A DNA stretch of 64,000 nt from Cristatella mucedo (lineage: Eukaryota > Bryozoa > Phylactolaemata > Cristatellidae). The translations under genes were made by a program, and so were the position numbers. Position 1 is the first letter of the stretch, and every line of letters starts with the position of its first letter. Below, piece by piece: positions 26,213-37,514 of this stretch. Below the pieces are notes generated by a model that was not told the DNA's origin, ran no database searches, and saw only the letters and a program-made list of their open reading frames with translations. The DNA lies in contig WPIO01000006.1 in the NCBI GenBank assembly GCA_009760855.2, positions 2,530,501 to 2,594,500 of the forward strand, written 5' to 3'.

Positions 26213-27793
26213 CAGCCTCACTGCAGACGGTAGTGAACACTTGCTGGCCACCGTTATGCGGTCCCATACTGCAGCGAGCCGTGCGGCTTGACTGGCGGCT
26301 GCAGCCTTTGCTTGGTAAGAGCTACGACGGCGTGCATTGGGCTAGAAGAAAGTGCACATTGCTTGAGTGCTCGTGATTTCCGAGCAGTGTGTACTGTGTA
26401 CACTGCAATATAGAGAAGCAACTTGGTACCGTGGAAACGAGTGAGCAGCTCATCAATCATTAGGCGATCGACCTAAAGTGCCACCTACTTGTCGATATAG
26501 GAGGGCCGTAAGAATGTAAGCCTTGAAGAATAAATTTGCTCATGCAGAAAGTGTTGTTAGGACACTTCAACTTACGGCATACGGCTTAAGCTGAGCGTTC
26601 TGCGGAGACAGCACCAGCAACGTCTTTTCTCCAGGATTGCATATATGTAAGCCTTTGGTTTCTAAAAAGTTGAAATTAAGCGGCCTACAATGGATTAGTG
26701 ACCACCGGCCGCCGGACTCCGGCTGACTGGCAGAGCTATGTGGACGGATGAGTGAAAAGTTTGCCATTTTCTATGTTGGTCGGAGAGCATATGTGAAGCA
26801 TTGATGAAGCATACCACAATGATTGCCTTCAGAAGACTCCTAAAATTTCAGCGGCTGTGGATTGATGGTATGGGGCTGGTGCTCAGCGGCTTGCACCTGT
26901 AAGTCTATCTCGTCAAATAAAGCATTAACCAGCACTAATACTTCGACGTCCAAAAAATAAAGTTGGTATTCCAAGTGTGATGGCCCCGAGAAGGCCAGAT
27001 TGTATGTGACAACTGGTGACCAGTCCCAAGCAAGCAGCGCACCATCTATCGTGAGCGAATTTTTCAACAAGTGTCCGGATCACTGGTATCATTCACTAAC
27101 TGTATTACTATGGCTAAGCATGAGTAATGATCGAGAGTCGAAAGCCAATGGGATACTTTGGAAGTTTAAGATCGGCAGCAATTTGCATCAACTCAGGAGA
27201 CGTCTTATTTGAGGCTCCATGTCGGTGATGGCGAGAAATTGCTACGGAAGTATGCAAGTAGTAAATGCCGACCCCCTCACACATTGAGATCAGAAATCGT
27301 GTTGGGGCCACTTATCAGTTAAATAACGGTGCTTCACATGGTTATTTATCAAAAAGACCGTACTAATTGAGAAATGAGGCTTTCTGAGAGCAGGGCAGCA
27401 TATATAGCCAGAAAAAACTTTCCTGCTTGGTTTGGCAAGTTACATAGACATAGGATGGCACCGGTATATGTGTGTGTGTGTGTTTGTTTGTTTGTGTGAG
27501 AGAGGGAGAGAGAGAGCTATAGCACAGGCCATAGCCTCGATTGTGGTGCTCTTGAGTACGAGGAATGTATGCTTGTCACCTCATGCAGGAGCGTGCAAAC
27601 GTCATGCCTGGCAAAATGAATGTCGCTGCCTGCCATTTTGTCGGTGGCTTTCTGTTTATCACTGCTCGGTTACAGAAGGCGCGAGCACCCAGTGCGTTTG
27701 CTCGGCCTTGCAGGACATTGCTGCGCACTATCGAGCGTACCACGTGGTAGTGACGCATGCACGACTCATGTGCTCGGGTTTTTCTCTCTGTAG

Positions 27794-27827
27794 GCGAAGC
27801 CTGCTTGCACTATACGTCACTAATCTG
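27794..27827 (+). CDS. TMEM135: TMEM135 coding exon c (34-nt microexon)
   Basis: The acceptor is CTCTCTGTAG and the donor GTACGT. The first base finishes the Arg codon of exon b; eleven further codons read RSLLALYVTNL (residues 74-84). The vertebrate protein has RGLLTIYMANL at this place. Joining exon b to exon d directly would break the frame, so the microexon is required for the alignment and for phase. Confidence 0.9.
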
Positions 27828-28028
27828 GTACGTGCCGAGCACCCGGTGCTGTCCTGCAGTCTTGCAGCTGCCATAACTGAAATTTGGTTACACTTGCAGT
27901 AGCACATTAAGTTAATCACATCTGCCCGGCACCGACACTTAAAGGCTGGTAGGACACGATTTCTGCTAATGCCCCAACGCAGATTGCCTTCATTTTGAGT
28001 CAGCCTAGATAGAAGCAGTGGTAGTAAA

Positions 28029-28848
28029 CAATAATAATAATAATAATATTGCACTTGATAAAGCGCCCTCAGAGAACTTAATCTCTTTCTAGGCGCTTTA
28101 CATTTGCTGCAAAGTGATACGCAATAGAATAGTAAGTAAAATCATGCTTGAAAAACAAACAAAATGAATAACATGGTTAGGGGTTACATGCACTGGGTCA
28201 GCATGCAAATGTGGTTAGTGGCAGCATGAACAGTGTCAGCACGCATAAGCACATCGAGGACGAATCACAAGGACCCACTAAATGCTGTCCTACATAGGTA
28301 TGTTTTTAAGTTTCTTTTAAATGTGGTCAGGTCAGGGGATGTTCTGATGCAGGTCGGGAGGGAGTTCCAGGCTGTGCGAGCAAATGCACGGTCTCCAAAG
28401 GATTTAAGGTTTGTACGAGGTATTTCTAGACTGTTGGATTCCGAAAAGCGAGTGGTACGATGCTTTGCCTGATGGGGTAGTATATCTGAAAGATAGGCTG
28501 GAGCCATAGAATGAAGAGACCTAAAAGTGAGCGACAAAACCTTGAAGTCAATCCGTTGCTTGACTGGTAACCAGTGCAGGTCGGCGAGAAGTGGAGTAAT
28601 GTGGCAACTGCGGCGCTCACGACAGACAAGCCTAGCTGCAGAGTTTTGCACCAGCTGCAATCGTCTGATCGCACATGCTGGTAGGCCAGTAAGCAGTGAG
28701 TTGCAGAAGTCGAGACGAGATGTCACGAATGCATGGACCAACTTGGACGTGGTATCCTTATCTAAACAAGCCCTACTTTTAGCAATGTTATGAAGCTGAA
28801 AATAGGCGGATTTGACTGTGGAGCTGATGTGGTCGTCTAACGAGAGGA
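28029..28848 (-). mobile_element. LINE-A copy, 5'-truncated
   Basis: An (ATA)n tail on the plus strand lies at 28029-28046, followed by the family hairpin. The minus strand is open for the C-terminal domain (DDHISSTVKSAYFQLHNIAK to PTCIRTSPDLTTFK, 28265-28850) with one small deletion near 28375 that removes the PK of PKAWNSLP. Homology ends at the sequence for LSLDDH at about 28848. Confidence 0.9.
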
Positions 28849-29248
28849 ACAATGATGATTGAGCCTCTGCTGATAGCTGAATTGCAAGATAAACTGTAGG
28901 TCGTATCCACAATTCTCCAGTTAGCACTTCGGAGAAATAATGAGGGCGTTCTAAATCGCTGTTCGGTTCCATTGCTGCTGTACAAACTCTAAATCTGGAA
29001 AATAAAGGCGATTTGTGCCGGGGGGGGGGTCGGTATCGCCCTCCGGTTAGGTGTTTATATTAACACGCTGGCTCAGAAGAGCCGGCTTTTCCTGATACTT
29101 CGGCATGGCTGTGCCGTCAGTAGGCCACTGTCCCGCTTCCGCTGCCGTTGCTGCTGCGCCTGTTGACAGGCATCCACGTCTTCTTGCCTGCCCTGCCCCG
29201 GTCTGGCATGTCCTCATAATATCCTCATCATAATATCCATAGTGTCCT
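28849..29248. other. Unassigned stretch with left copy of an 80-bp direct repeat
   Basis: No protein family recognised. There is a G9 run near 29020. 29141-29216 is repeated at 29881-29963 on the other side of the LINE-A fragment. Confidence 0.55.
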
Positions 29249-29880
29249 CGTAATAATAATAATAATGCACTTGATAAAGCGCCCTCAGAGAACTTAATCT
29301 CTTTCTAGGCGCTCTCCATTTGCTGCAAAGGGAAACAATTGAATGATGAGTAATATCATGCTTGATAAACAACATGAATAACATGGTTGGGGGTGACATG
29401 CACAGGGTCAGCATGCAAGTGTGGTTAGTGGCAGCGTGCACAGTGTCAGAACGAATAAGCACACAAAGGACGAATCACAGGGACCCACTAAATGATGTCA
29501 TAAATATGTCTGTTTTTAAGTTCTTTTTAAATGTGGTCAAGTCAGGGGATGTTGTGACACAAGTCGGGAGTGAGTTCCAAGCTTTGGGAGCACACGAACT
29601 AAATGCACCGTCTCCAAAGGATTTGAAGTTTGTACGAGGTATAGGTAAACAGTTAGATTCCGAGAAGCATGTGGTATGATGCCTAGCCTGGTGGGAAGTA
29701 GATCTGAGAGATAGGCTGGAGCCAAATAATGAGGTGACCTAAAAGTGAGCGACAAAACCTTGAAGTCGATCCGTTGCTAGACTGGTAGCCAGTGCAGGTT
29801 GGCGAGAAGTGGTGTGATGTGGCAACTGCAACACTTGCGACAGACAAGCCTAGCTGCAGAGTTTTGCACCAGCTGTAGTT
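29249..29880 (-). mobile_element. LINE-A copy, 5'-truncated, flanked by direct repeats
   Basis: Tail and hairpin at 29249-29312; the C-terminal coding part on the minus strand is degraded. It is truncated at about 29880 in the codons for LQLVQNSAARLVC. Direct repeats of about 80 bp flank it. Confidence 0.88.
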
Positions 29881-30344
29881 GCTGCCGTTGTTGCTTCGTC
29901 GGGCACCGGTCGACAGGCACCCATGTCTTCTTGCCTGCTCTACCCCGGTCTGGTATGTCCTCAGGCCGAAAGCCTAGGGTAATTGAGTTATGGCATGCCC
30001 TCGGCTTGGTCACCTTTGTTTTGTCTGATTCACCTGCCAGAAGGAGGGGGGGATGCCGAGTTACCTCTGTCGTTGGGTGCCAGGTGTAGAGTGTCACGAG
30101 TCAGTTACTGGCAGGTCGCTCTCTTGCCTTCTCGTCGGCTACCAGACCCAGTTTGCTCTATCTGGACCATGACGGAGGAACTAAGGCAGCAAAGGCATTC
30201 ATTTTGGGCAGCATAACAATCATTTTGGGCAGCATAGCAGCCATTTTGGGCAACATAGCAGCCATTTTGTGCGGCGAAGGCACAGCCATTGAGCCCTAAG
30301 CGGCACGTCGCTCTGCCTCTCGTCATGCCTCTCGGTTGTCCCTA
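29881..30344. other. Unassigned stretch with 21-bp minisatellite
   Basis: It begins with the right copy of the flanking direct repeat (29881-29963). At 30197-30283 four imperfect copies of a 21-bp unit, CATTTTGGGCAGCATAGCAG plus C, lie in tandem. On the minus strand this gives a heptapeptide repeat around AAQNGCY, which I treat as a by-product. Confidence 0.7.
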
Positions 30345-31129
30345 GACAGCTCCACAGTCAAATCCGCCTATTTTCAGCTTCATATCATTGCTAAAATTCG
30401 GGCTTGTTTAGATAAAGATACCACATCGAAGTTGGTCCATGCATTCGTGACATCCCGTCTCGACTTCTGCAACTCACTACTTACTGGCCTACCAGCATGT
30501 GCGATCAGGCGATTGCAGCTGGTGCAAAACTCTGCAGCTAGGCTTGTCTGTCGTGAGCGCCGCAGTTGCCACATTACTCCACTTCTCGCCGACCTGCACT
30601 GGCTACCAGTCAAGCAACGGATTGACTTCAAGGTTTTGTCGCTCACTTTTAGGTCCCTTCATTCTATGGCTCCAGCCTATCTTTCAGACATACTCCCCCA
30701 TCAGGCCAAGCATCGTACCACCCGCTTTTCGAAATCCAACAGTCTAGAAATACCTCGTACAAATCTTAAATCCTTTGGAGACCGTGCATTTAGTTCATAT
30801 GCTCCCAAAGCCTGGAACTCCCTCCCGACCTGCGTCTGAACATCCCCTGACCTGACCACATTTAAAACGAACTTAAAACAAACTTATTTAGGACAGCATT
30901 TAGTGGGTCCCTGTGATTCGTCCTTGATGTGCTTATGCGTGCTGACACTGTGCATGCTGCCACTAACCACATTTGCATGCTGACCCTGTGCATGTCACCC
31001 CTAACCATATTATTCACTTTGTTTGTTTTTCAAGCATGATTTTACTTACCATTCAATTGCATTTTACTTTACAGCAAATGTAAAGCGCCTAGAAAGAGAT
31101 TAAGTTCTCTGAGGGCGCTTTATCAAGTG

Positions 31130-31168
<39 letters not shown>
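30345..31168 (+). mobile_element. LINE-A copy, 5'-truncated, well preserved 3' half
   Basis: It begins in the codons for SSTVKSAYFQL. The frame is open from 30336 to the stop at 30839. It carries CHITPLLADLHWLPV, APAYLSDILPHQAKHRTTRF and PKAWNSLPTC, and the last residues are lost to a premature TGA. In the 3' hairpin, 31081-31089 pairs with 31114-31122 (9 bp) and 31095-31099 with 31106-31110. A tail of about 13 ATT units follows. Confidence 0.92.
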
Positions 31169-31169
<1 letters not shown>

Positions 31170-31239
31170 GACTTCGCATTTGCTCGCGCCTCTCGGCTTT
31201 CTTTTCGCGAGATCTCATGCCAAGACGGCAACCGCTTGC

Positions 31240-31348
31240 CAGCCAAGCACGTGAGTGCGCTATACAAAACTCTCCTGCGTAACACCCACATGGTCTTTAT
31301 GACTTTGTGGAGTTACAGGTGGAGATACATTACATTACATTACATTCC
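31240..31348 (+). mobile_element. LINE-B tail with (ATTAC)n end
   Basis: GTGCGCTATACAAAACTCTC, then TATGACTTTGTGGAGTTACA, matches other LINE-B ends. It is followed by four ATTAC pentanucleotide units at about 31328-31348. Confidence 0.75.
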
Positions 31349-31620
31349 TGACACAGCGCGGCCCAGCAGCGTCTCGGCCGCAGATCGCAGCAGACTGCAG
31401 CGCGTCCTCGACGCGCACATGGCTCCGCGTCCTCGGCCTTCCCCTTCCACCACCCCCCTACGAGCGCCGGCGCTGCCGAGTCCATGCAAGCTCGGCTTGT
31501 GCTGGCAAGCTGGGGGCCAGCTGCGCAAGCTGCCCCGCTCTGTACCAATCTGCACGGCCGCTGCACCTTGCGGCCCCCGCCGGCCCCCATCGCAGCTCGG
31601 CTGGTCGAAAAAGGACACCG
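31349..31620. other. GC- and CpG-rich block
   Basis: It is markedly richer in G+C and CpG than its surroundings, with no recognised protein. It could be a small CpG island, an exon of something unknown or a GC-rich repeat; I cannot decide. Confidence 0.35.
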
Positions 31621-31838
31621 ATTGGTAAACAAGTCATCGGGGTATGACGTTTGTAGACAGGTGTAGTCGATGCCGTGTCAGTCGGTTTATGCAAGTCTCG
31701 ACTGGGCTAGAACACCCGCAGCTTGCCGAGCTGTGCACTTGAGGTTGAGGCTGTCTGCTGGCGTTTGCTCACCACCATGTCGGTAAGCGCTCTCGGCGCC
31801 GACGTCGGAGCGAGCCTTAATTTTCAGTCTTCTTTCAG

Positions 31839-31904
31839 GCACTCGAGACTGCATTTCGAATGCTGATCGCCCGAGGCGTGGTGCAGCCCGTCAAGTATGG
31901 GGAG
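31839..31904 (+). CDS. TMEM135: TMEM135 coding exon d
   Basis: 66 nt, phase 0 at both ends. Acceptor TTCTTTCAG, donor GTCCGT (weak but GT). Residues 85-106 read ALETAFRMLIARGVVQPV, then KYGE. The vertebrate equivalent is ATETLFRMAVARGLITPI, then RHGE. Confidence 0.94.
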
Positions 31905-32933
31905 GTCCGTGCTGCTGCCACCGCTGCGAAGGCCATATCTGTGCCCTGCATCCGGTCACCACTGCTGCCGTGCCGTCGGTGTGACATGCCCGCTGTTCGC
32001 TGCTGCCGCGCCACCCGAGCCTTGACTCGTGAATCGGACAGATTCGGCAGTGGAAGTCGAACCTCGGAATTTTATTTGTCTGACTGTACTGCTGCCAGTG
32101 TTCTTTTGTAAAGTGACAGCTGGGGTTTGAGAGCCAAAGCTGCTGAGCAGTTCAGGACAGATGCAACGGCCTGTTCTGCCCTGCCAATCCTTTTGTCTCA
32201 GTGCCGCTCGGTGCACTCTGAACGGCAAGCCATTGGGGGAGGGATCTGCTGTACCGGTACAATTGCTTTTTTCGTGCACACTGCGAGCTGAGATCCAGCC
32301 AGTAGCCGTGCAAGCTAGTATGTTAACCTGCATGTCGCTGCATGTCAGCCGAACGTGTGGTGCGCCCCTCTAAGTGAAGCTAAAATCGTATTTCGACGTG
32401 TAGTTACTTCGTCTGTACAGCCTTTGTGGAGCCCACCCCTCTATGAATCATCAGGATGCATTTGGCAGTCACTTTGATCGACTCTTGACATAATTTTAGC
32501 CCTTCCTTGCAATTGCCTTTCGTACGTACACTGGATGATATCGTCCAAGACAAACAAGATTTTATAATAATGATAATAATAATCATAATACATTTGCATA
32601 GCACCCTCGGATAATTCAATCTCTTTCTAGGCACTCCAGATATGCTGCAAAGGAAGCATGGTCGAATGGTTAATGGTATCGTACTCAATGTCAGCAAGCC
32701 TAACATGGTTAGATTCCGACTTAACTGAAGCAGCTGTGAAGCATGCAACCGTTTCTATAAGGTCACCTCATAAACGTGCAGTCTCCACGACTTAGAATCT
32801 GCTCGTAGGAGCTGCAGACGCTAAGGAAATCGTATGAAAACTTCAAATGTGTGGAAATAAGGCGTTCATGTTTTACGCACTGTCATCTGCCAAGGCTGAC
32901 CGCAGCAGACCACGTGGTTTCCTCTTCTTTCAG
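31905..32933 (+). other. TMEM135: Intron after exon d (1.0 kb)
   Basis: Mostly unique sequence. It contains a diverged LINE-A tail at 32565-32720 (minus). The acceptor CTTCTTTCAG is at its end. Confidence 0.85.
32565..32720 (-). mobile_element. Diverged LINE-A 3' fragment
   Basis: ATA-rich tail, then GCACCCTCGGATAATTCAAT and CTCTTTCTAGGCACTCCAGA, then 3'-UTR bases (GGAAGCATGGTCGAATGG). No coding part. Confidence 0.65.
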
Positions 32934-32980
32934 GTTGGACTCTTTTCTCTGGCAATGGCCGGGTACCTCTGCTTGTTCAG
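32934..32980 (+). CDS. TMEM135: TMEM135 coding exon e
   Basis: 47 nt, phase 0 in and two bases out. Acceptor CTTCTTTCAG, donor GTATGT. Residues 107-121 read VGLFSLAMAGYLCLF, a hydrophobic membrane segment matching VLLFCITAAMYMFFF in the vertebrate protein. Confidence 0.9.
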
Positions 32981-35210
32981 GTATGTGACATGGACATCGG
33001 AAAAAAGAGACGGTCCAGCTTTTGCGTTCTGCGATGGCCACGTCGTTCTCTTGCGTGGTTTGCTTTTGAAGCCACGCATAGCCCTGACCGCCGTGTGTCT
33101 GTGCTTGTGTTAGACTTTATTCGTGCATTTGGGTGCGCATGGGCACGTGCACGCGGCCCCTTCCTGGTGACGCTGCACTCGTGTGCGTGCATGCAGACGA
33201 GTCATTCGCGGGCAGGTGCATCGCATGCGACCGAAGGCCGAGTGCTTTGTCGAGATGCAAATGCACGTGGTGACGTGAAGGGCAATTTTTGAGTGCTCAG
33301 GTTGATCGGTCTCCTGAGTAACGAGCCACTCTTATCCACCGACCGACCGATCGGCCGCTGCTGCTGTGGTGGCTCGCAAGCGCCGTTTCGAGCTTGTGGA
33401 CTTGCCCGCTGCAGCGCCGTGGGCAACGATTGTGCTGCTGTGAGCCACGACCGTTCTGGTGGGCATGCTATAAGCACACTTTTACGGACATCAGATTAGC
33501 AGGGGCATGCAGTGAGTGGGCCTTAGCAGTATACGGTAAAAACAAAAAGCCAAGGTACAGAATAATGCACAAATGAAAAAACTGAGATGGGAGCTCGCGA
33601 CTTTCAGTTTTTACTACTACTAATATACATTTTTATAGCGCACTCAGAGAACCGAATCTTGCTCGACAAGATGCCATTTTCAGTTCGCGAGTCCTGGCAG
33701 CCTAACCTGTTCGTGCACGCAGTAACGCTTCGGTTGTTTGTGGGGCTGTGCGTGAAGTTTTGTGTGCAGCTGTGGTGCACAAACGAGTGTGTGTATATTC
33801 GTGTATTATATTAGTGTGATTGTATGCATGCACACATGCATTGTTTGTGTGCACTCGTTTGTACGAGTTTGTGTGTGCGTGCGTGTGTGTGGGTGAGTGC
33901 TTGTGTATGCCAGCTTTTGTGTGTTTGGATGCATGTGTTGTATTTACATTTGTGTGAGTAGATGTACAGTGCACCCTTGCAATCGTTTCTGTCTCGAGCA
34001 AGTTTCGCCAGACTTATCGCTATTGCAAGAAGATTGGCTACTGATTTCGGAGTCTTTTGTCTGTTTTATCCCCTGTCTACTGTCCAGCAAGCTGCAAATG
34101 CCAGCAAACCACCAGGCGATGTCAAACGCCACGACCTCTGCCAAACCGGGGCTGCTGCTGCTGTGAATGCATGCTCAGCTGTACGGTACGTCAAATTCTC
34201 ACTCACTCTTTCCAGCAAGAAATGTGCTGACTCGCGGCACATTTCTTGGCGATCCGGAGTGGATGCACGACTGGTGGCTTGGAGAAGCAGGAGAAGCTGG
34301 GAAAAACAGTAAAAATCTAGCCGGATATCGCGGGTGTGAGTCACGTGAGGCATGACCCGATCTCTTTCGTCGGCTTGGAATAGAGTACTGCAGTAGGGCA
34401 ATGAGCAGACCCTTGTTTTGACTTTTTTTTTTGTGGATAGCTGGCACTCAGCCTTGCACCATTGGGGACCAGCTGGATTTGCTCATGTCAGTTTAAGCAG
34501 CCGTTTATGTGGCCTCGACGGCCAGGGTTGTTGAAAGTTTATCAGCCGTGGCCCCCCCCTACTGTGTGTGCAAGCATACAATTACCCAGCCGAGCCGGCT
34601 GGCAGCAGCTGCGGCTGGCACACCATCCGCTCTCGCCACCGACCTCTCCTTAGCGTGAGAGTGCTGCTAAAATAAACAAATACTGTCTTGGCTGGCCACT
34701 TTGGCTGCCTGCCTGCTGGCGATTAGTGAAGCCGGTTCTAGCGCTGCAGACGACTCGGTCTGGGCTGCAGTGGGAGTTTCTTGTCAAGGCCAGCTCGCCG
34801 GGCTGCTGTATGGCCACTGGTCACTTGCCTGCAGCTCGTCGGTAGCCCGGCATGCTGCCTAGCGCTCGTCGCACCGCCTGTCCGCCTAGTCTGCTAGCTG
34901 GTCCGGCTAGCTCCGTGCCTACAGCTGCTGGCCACAGCTGCCTGCGTGATCGGACTGGCCGGTTGCATTTCCATGGTTACACGCTTGCTTCGCAGCAGTC
35001 GTATCTGCATGCTTAGGACAGAGACCACCGGTACTAGGTTTTCTGAAAAAACAGTCATTTTTTAAGAACAGCTGTTTTTACCGGTTTCAATTAAAAAACT
35101 GTTTTTGCTGTTTTTTCATTTTCCCCACTAATTTGATAGTAAATCGCTCATTTCGTGATGAACACCGTTTTATGCTACATGTTTGTGATAAGTTCTAAAT
35201 TAATACATTT

Positions 35211-36935
35211 TTACTTCTTATAACAACATTGCAAGAATACAAGTGCATCAAGCGACTTGTCTGAGAGACTCGATCTTAATTTTGTACAGAAATTCGTACA
35301 CACCGAAAAAAGTTGATGTTGATTTAATGGATAGAATTTCGTTGTACAATTTCTGGAGATTTTCAGTGTGGTGGCCAGAGTTACTGAAGAGCTTGATTTC
35401 GGAATTAAGCTATTTGAAACTGTCTTACTCAGCGACTGCAATTGATAATCCATCTTTATGAAGCAATACATTCAATTGCCTTGAAGAGACAAGTTCCGTC
35501 GCATTTTCAGCATCATTTGACGACTGTTTGACGACAACATACGTCGTTGACTCCAAATAAACGAGACGATAGATTTCCTGCGAAATTTAGCGTAGTTTTT
35601 GATGGGGCAACAGATGGATCTTTGAGACTGATCAAGAGCTTCATGTCACCCACGTTCAATCGCTCTTCAAGGCGACACTTCAAATTTTCCATGAGCTTGG
35701 TACTAATTTCAATATTCAGGTTAGAGAGATTGTTGAACATGAATTTTAAAATTTCGTCAGCACTCATTAACGTGGCGTCTTGACGACCCGGATTCTCAAC
35801 TGCAAGTTTCACAGGTTCCACTGCCTCCAGAAGAGTTTTGAAAGCATCAAAATCCAATGTCTCAATCGTTTCTAGCACCTTGAAATCAGTTAATGTCTCA
35901 CGGATGGCGACTTCCATCATTACTAGCAGCTCGAATTGTTGGGATTCCAGTGCGTCTTCACTTCAAGATGCAGTTCAATCTCGCGTTCGAACTCAGCTTT
36001 TACTTTGAATTGAAGGGCATTTCGAACATCATTTTTGATGAATTTGACAAGCTTGCGTGGTTTTTTAAGCAGATCGTGGAAATCGATCTCGCCTTCCAAT
36101 GTATCATCGCTGATCACTTCCAAGTTAGTACCTCCTTCACAAGTGTCAATTTCATCAACATCGTCACTATCCAGGTTTAAGTAGTCCATCTCAGTAATCT
36201 TCTTGTACATTGTGTCACATACTCCAAGGTGCAGACCATTATTTAAGCTAAACTGTCCGATGACATCGATGTGGCTAATGCATTCCTCATTTACAGCAGT
36301 GCCGTTTTGAGTAGTTCTCACCAAATCCTTCTTCATTGTTATTCCAAAAACGCCTACATGCTGTTTCATTGATTCGGCCATATCGAGAACAGTGCCCGAA
36401 CCAAATATGCGAGCGCGATTCGTCTTGATTTTTGTTTTATCGCTGCTTTCATGGATGCTGACTCTGAAGAAGTGACGTCCTCTCGAGGTTGTGGATTCAT
36501 CCACAGTCATACAAGCTTTACTTCTCTCTCGAGTTTTCCCTTGATGTCGGCAATCGTTTTGTTTCTCTTTTCTTCGTAATCCTTATGCACCAGCATCATC
36601 CCATCGCTTTCATTCACTGGAAGCTTGAATCCGTCCTGTGAGATTGACTGCCGTATGTACTTGTTGCTACTGATAGCTCTAATCAGTATTCCATTAGTAG
36701 CCAGATCCTTAGCAATCTTCTTCAGACTCTTTCGCCCCAGGAAATCGGCAAGTGTGTCTGTTCTATTGTTCACGGGCTCTTCCTTGGATGTACACCTTCC
36801 AGCAGGTTTTTCAAAATCGATTCCATATATTTCTAGATGATTCTTCAACGTGGTCGTGTAGTTTCCAGAACATTTGATGATTTTATTGCAGCCTCCACAT
36901 TGACCTTCTAGCTCTTCTGTATAGTTGTCTCTCAT
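35211..36935 (-). pseudogene. hAT-superfamily transposase with BED finger, frame-broken
   Basis: Three main minus-strand frames follow each other. 36507-36935 has an N-terminal BED-like zinc finger (CGGCNK, then TTTLKNHLEIYG) and the FLGRKSLKKIAKDLATN helix region. 35923-36510 has MTVDESTTSRGRHFFRVSIH and the catalytic-core-like GVCDTMYKK, ending at VKTHWNPN, the usual 'TRWNS' place. 35513-35920 continues with FELLVMMEVAIRE. A last piece (35211-35380) has LRSSLSDKSLDALVFLQ, the hAT dimerisation motif. The frame shifts at 36507 and about 35930, with a further break near 35513, so the gene cannot make a full transposase. Family usual length is 600-700 residues. Surrounding DNA is unusually AT-rich, consistent with the rest of the element. 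Confidence 0.8.
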
Positions 36936-37514
36936 TTATCGCGATTAATCAGTTCTAGACTTTACGGCAATAAGTGAATTTCCGCGAAGTTGGATTCTTT
37001 ATTTATAAATTGAATATTTCCGTAGTTATAGCATAGCAAACCTGTTCACTACCCTCAACATGTTTTTTTTAATTAGACCCCTCTAGACATGAAGTACCGC
37101 CCATTTAGTCACCATTACATCTGTATTGCCCAATATATTAGATAAAATAAGAGAAAATACGACACATTAGACGTTAAACATATCATATTATTATTGTACA
37201 TTTAATTATACTAGGATAGCCAATCAGTGAACATAACTCTCTGATTGGCTTGGTTTCACCACACCAGCTTTTTTTTGGGAAAAGCGTTCTTGTCCACATA
37301 CGAGGAGTGGTCGTGCGAATGCACCTGGCGTTAAAGGATTTGCTTTTCGAGGATGCTCCAATACATAGGCCTACAGTCCATACTCACAAAAATTTTATTT
37401 ATAATTGTAATACGGGGGTGTATCATTGACTCAGACAACCAAGCGGGCTGTATTATTTTCACTATCCCGATAAACTTGTTGACTGATAAACTTTATTTGA
37501 AAAAACCGTGATAA
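36936..37514. other. AT-rich DNA, probably the 5' side of the hAT element
   Basis: Composition matches the hAT pseudogene rather than the GC-richer introns. No terminal inverted repeat could be fixed. Confidence 0.4.

Larger units (their letters stand above)
14923..27793 (+). other. TMEM135: Intron after exon b (12.9 kb)
   Basis: Donor GTACGT, acceptor TTTCTCTCTGTAG. It contains the fullest LINE-A copy (19190-21456), a decayed inverted LINE-A (24160-25330), a LINE-B split by a SINE-D, and SINE-C copies. In 15452-17985, 21456-22420, 23243-24160 and 26211-27793 I see nothing beyond random frames, apart from a possible SINE-C relic at about 16360-16500. Confidence 0.85.

Noticed and set aside
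30105-30326. Minus frame with AAQNGCY heptads as a gene
   Set aside because: It is explained by the 21-bp minisatellite; no homology or start context.
31330-31694. CpG-rich frames considered as an extra exon or promoter
   Set aside because: No protein similarity, no matching splice phase with the TMEM135 exons, and no core promoter motif; kept only as a composition note.
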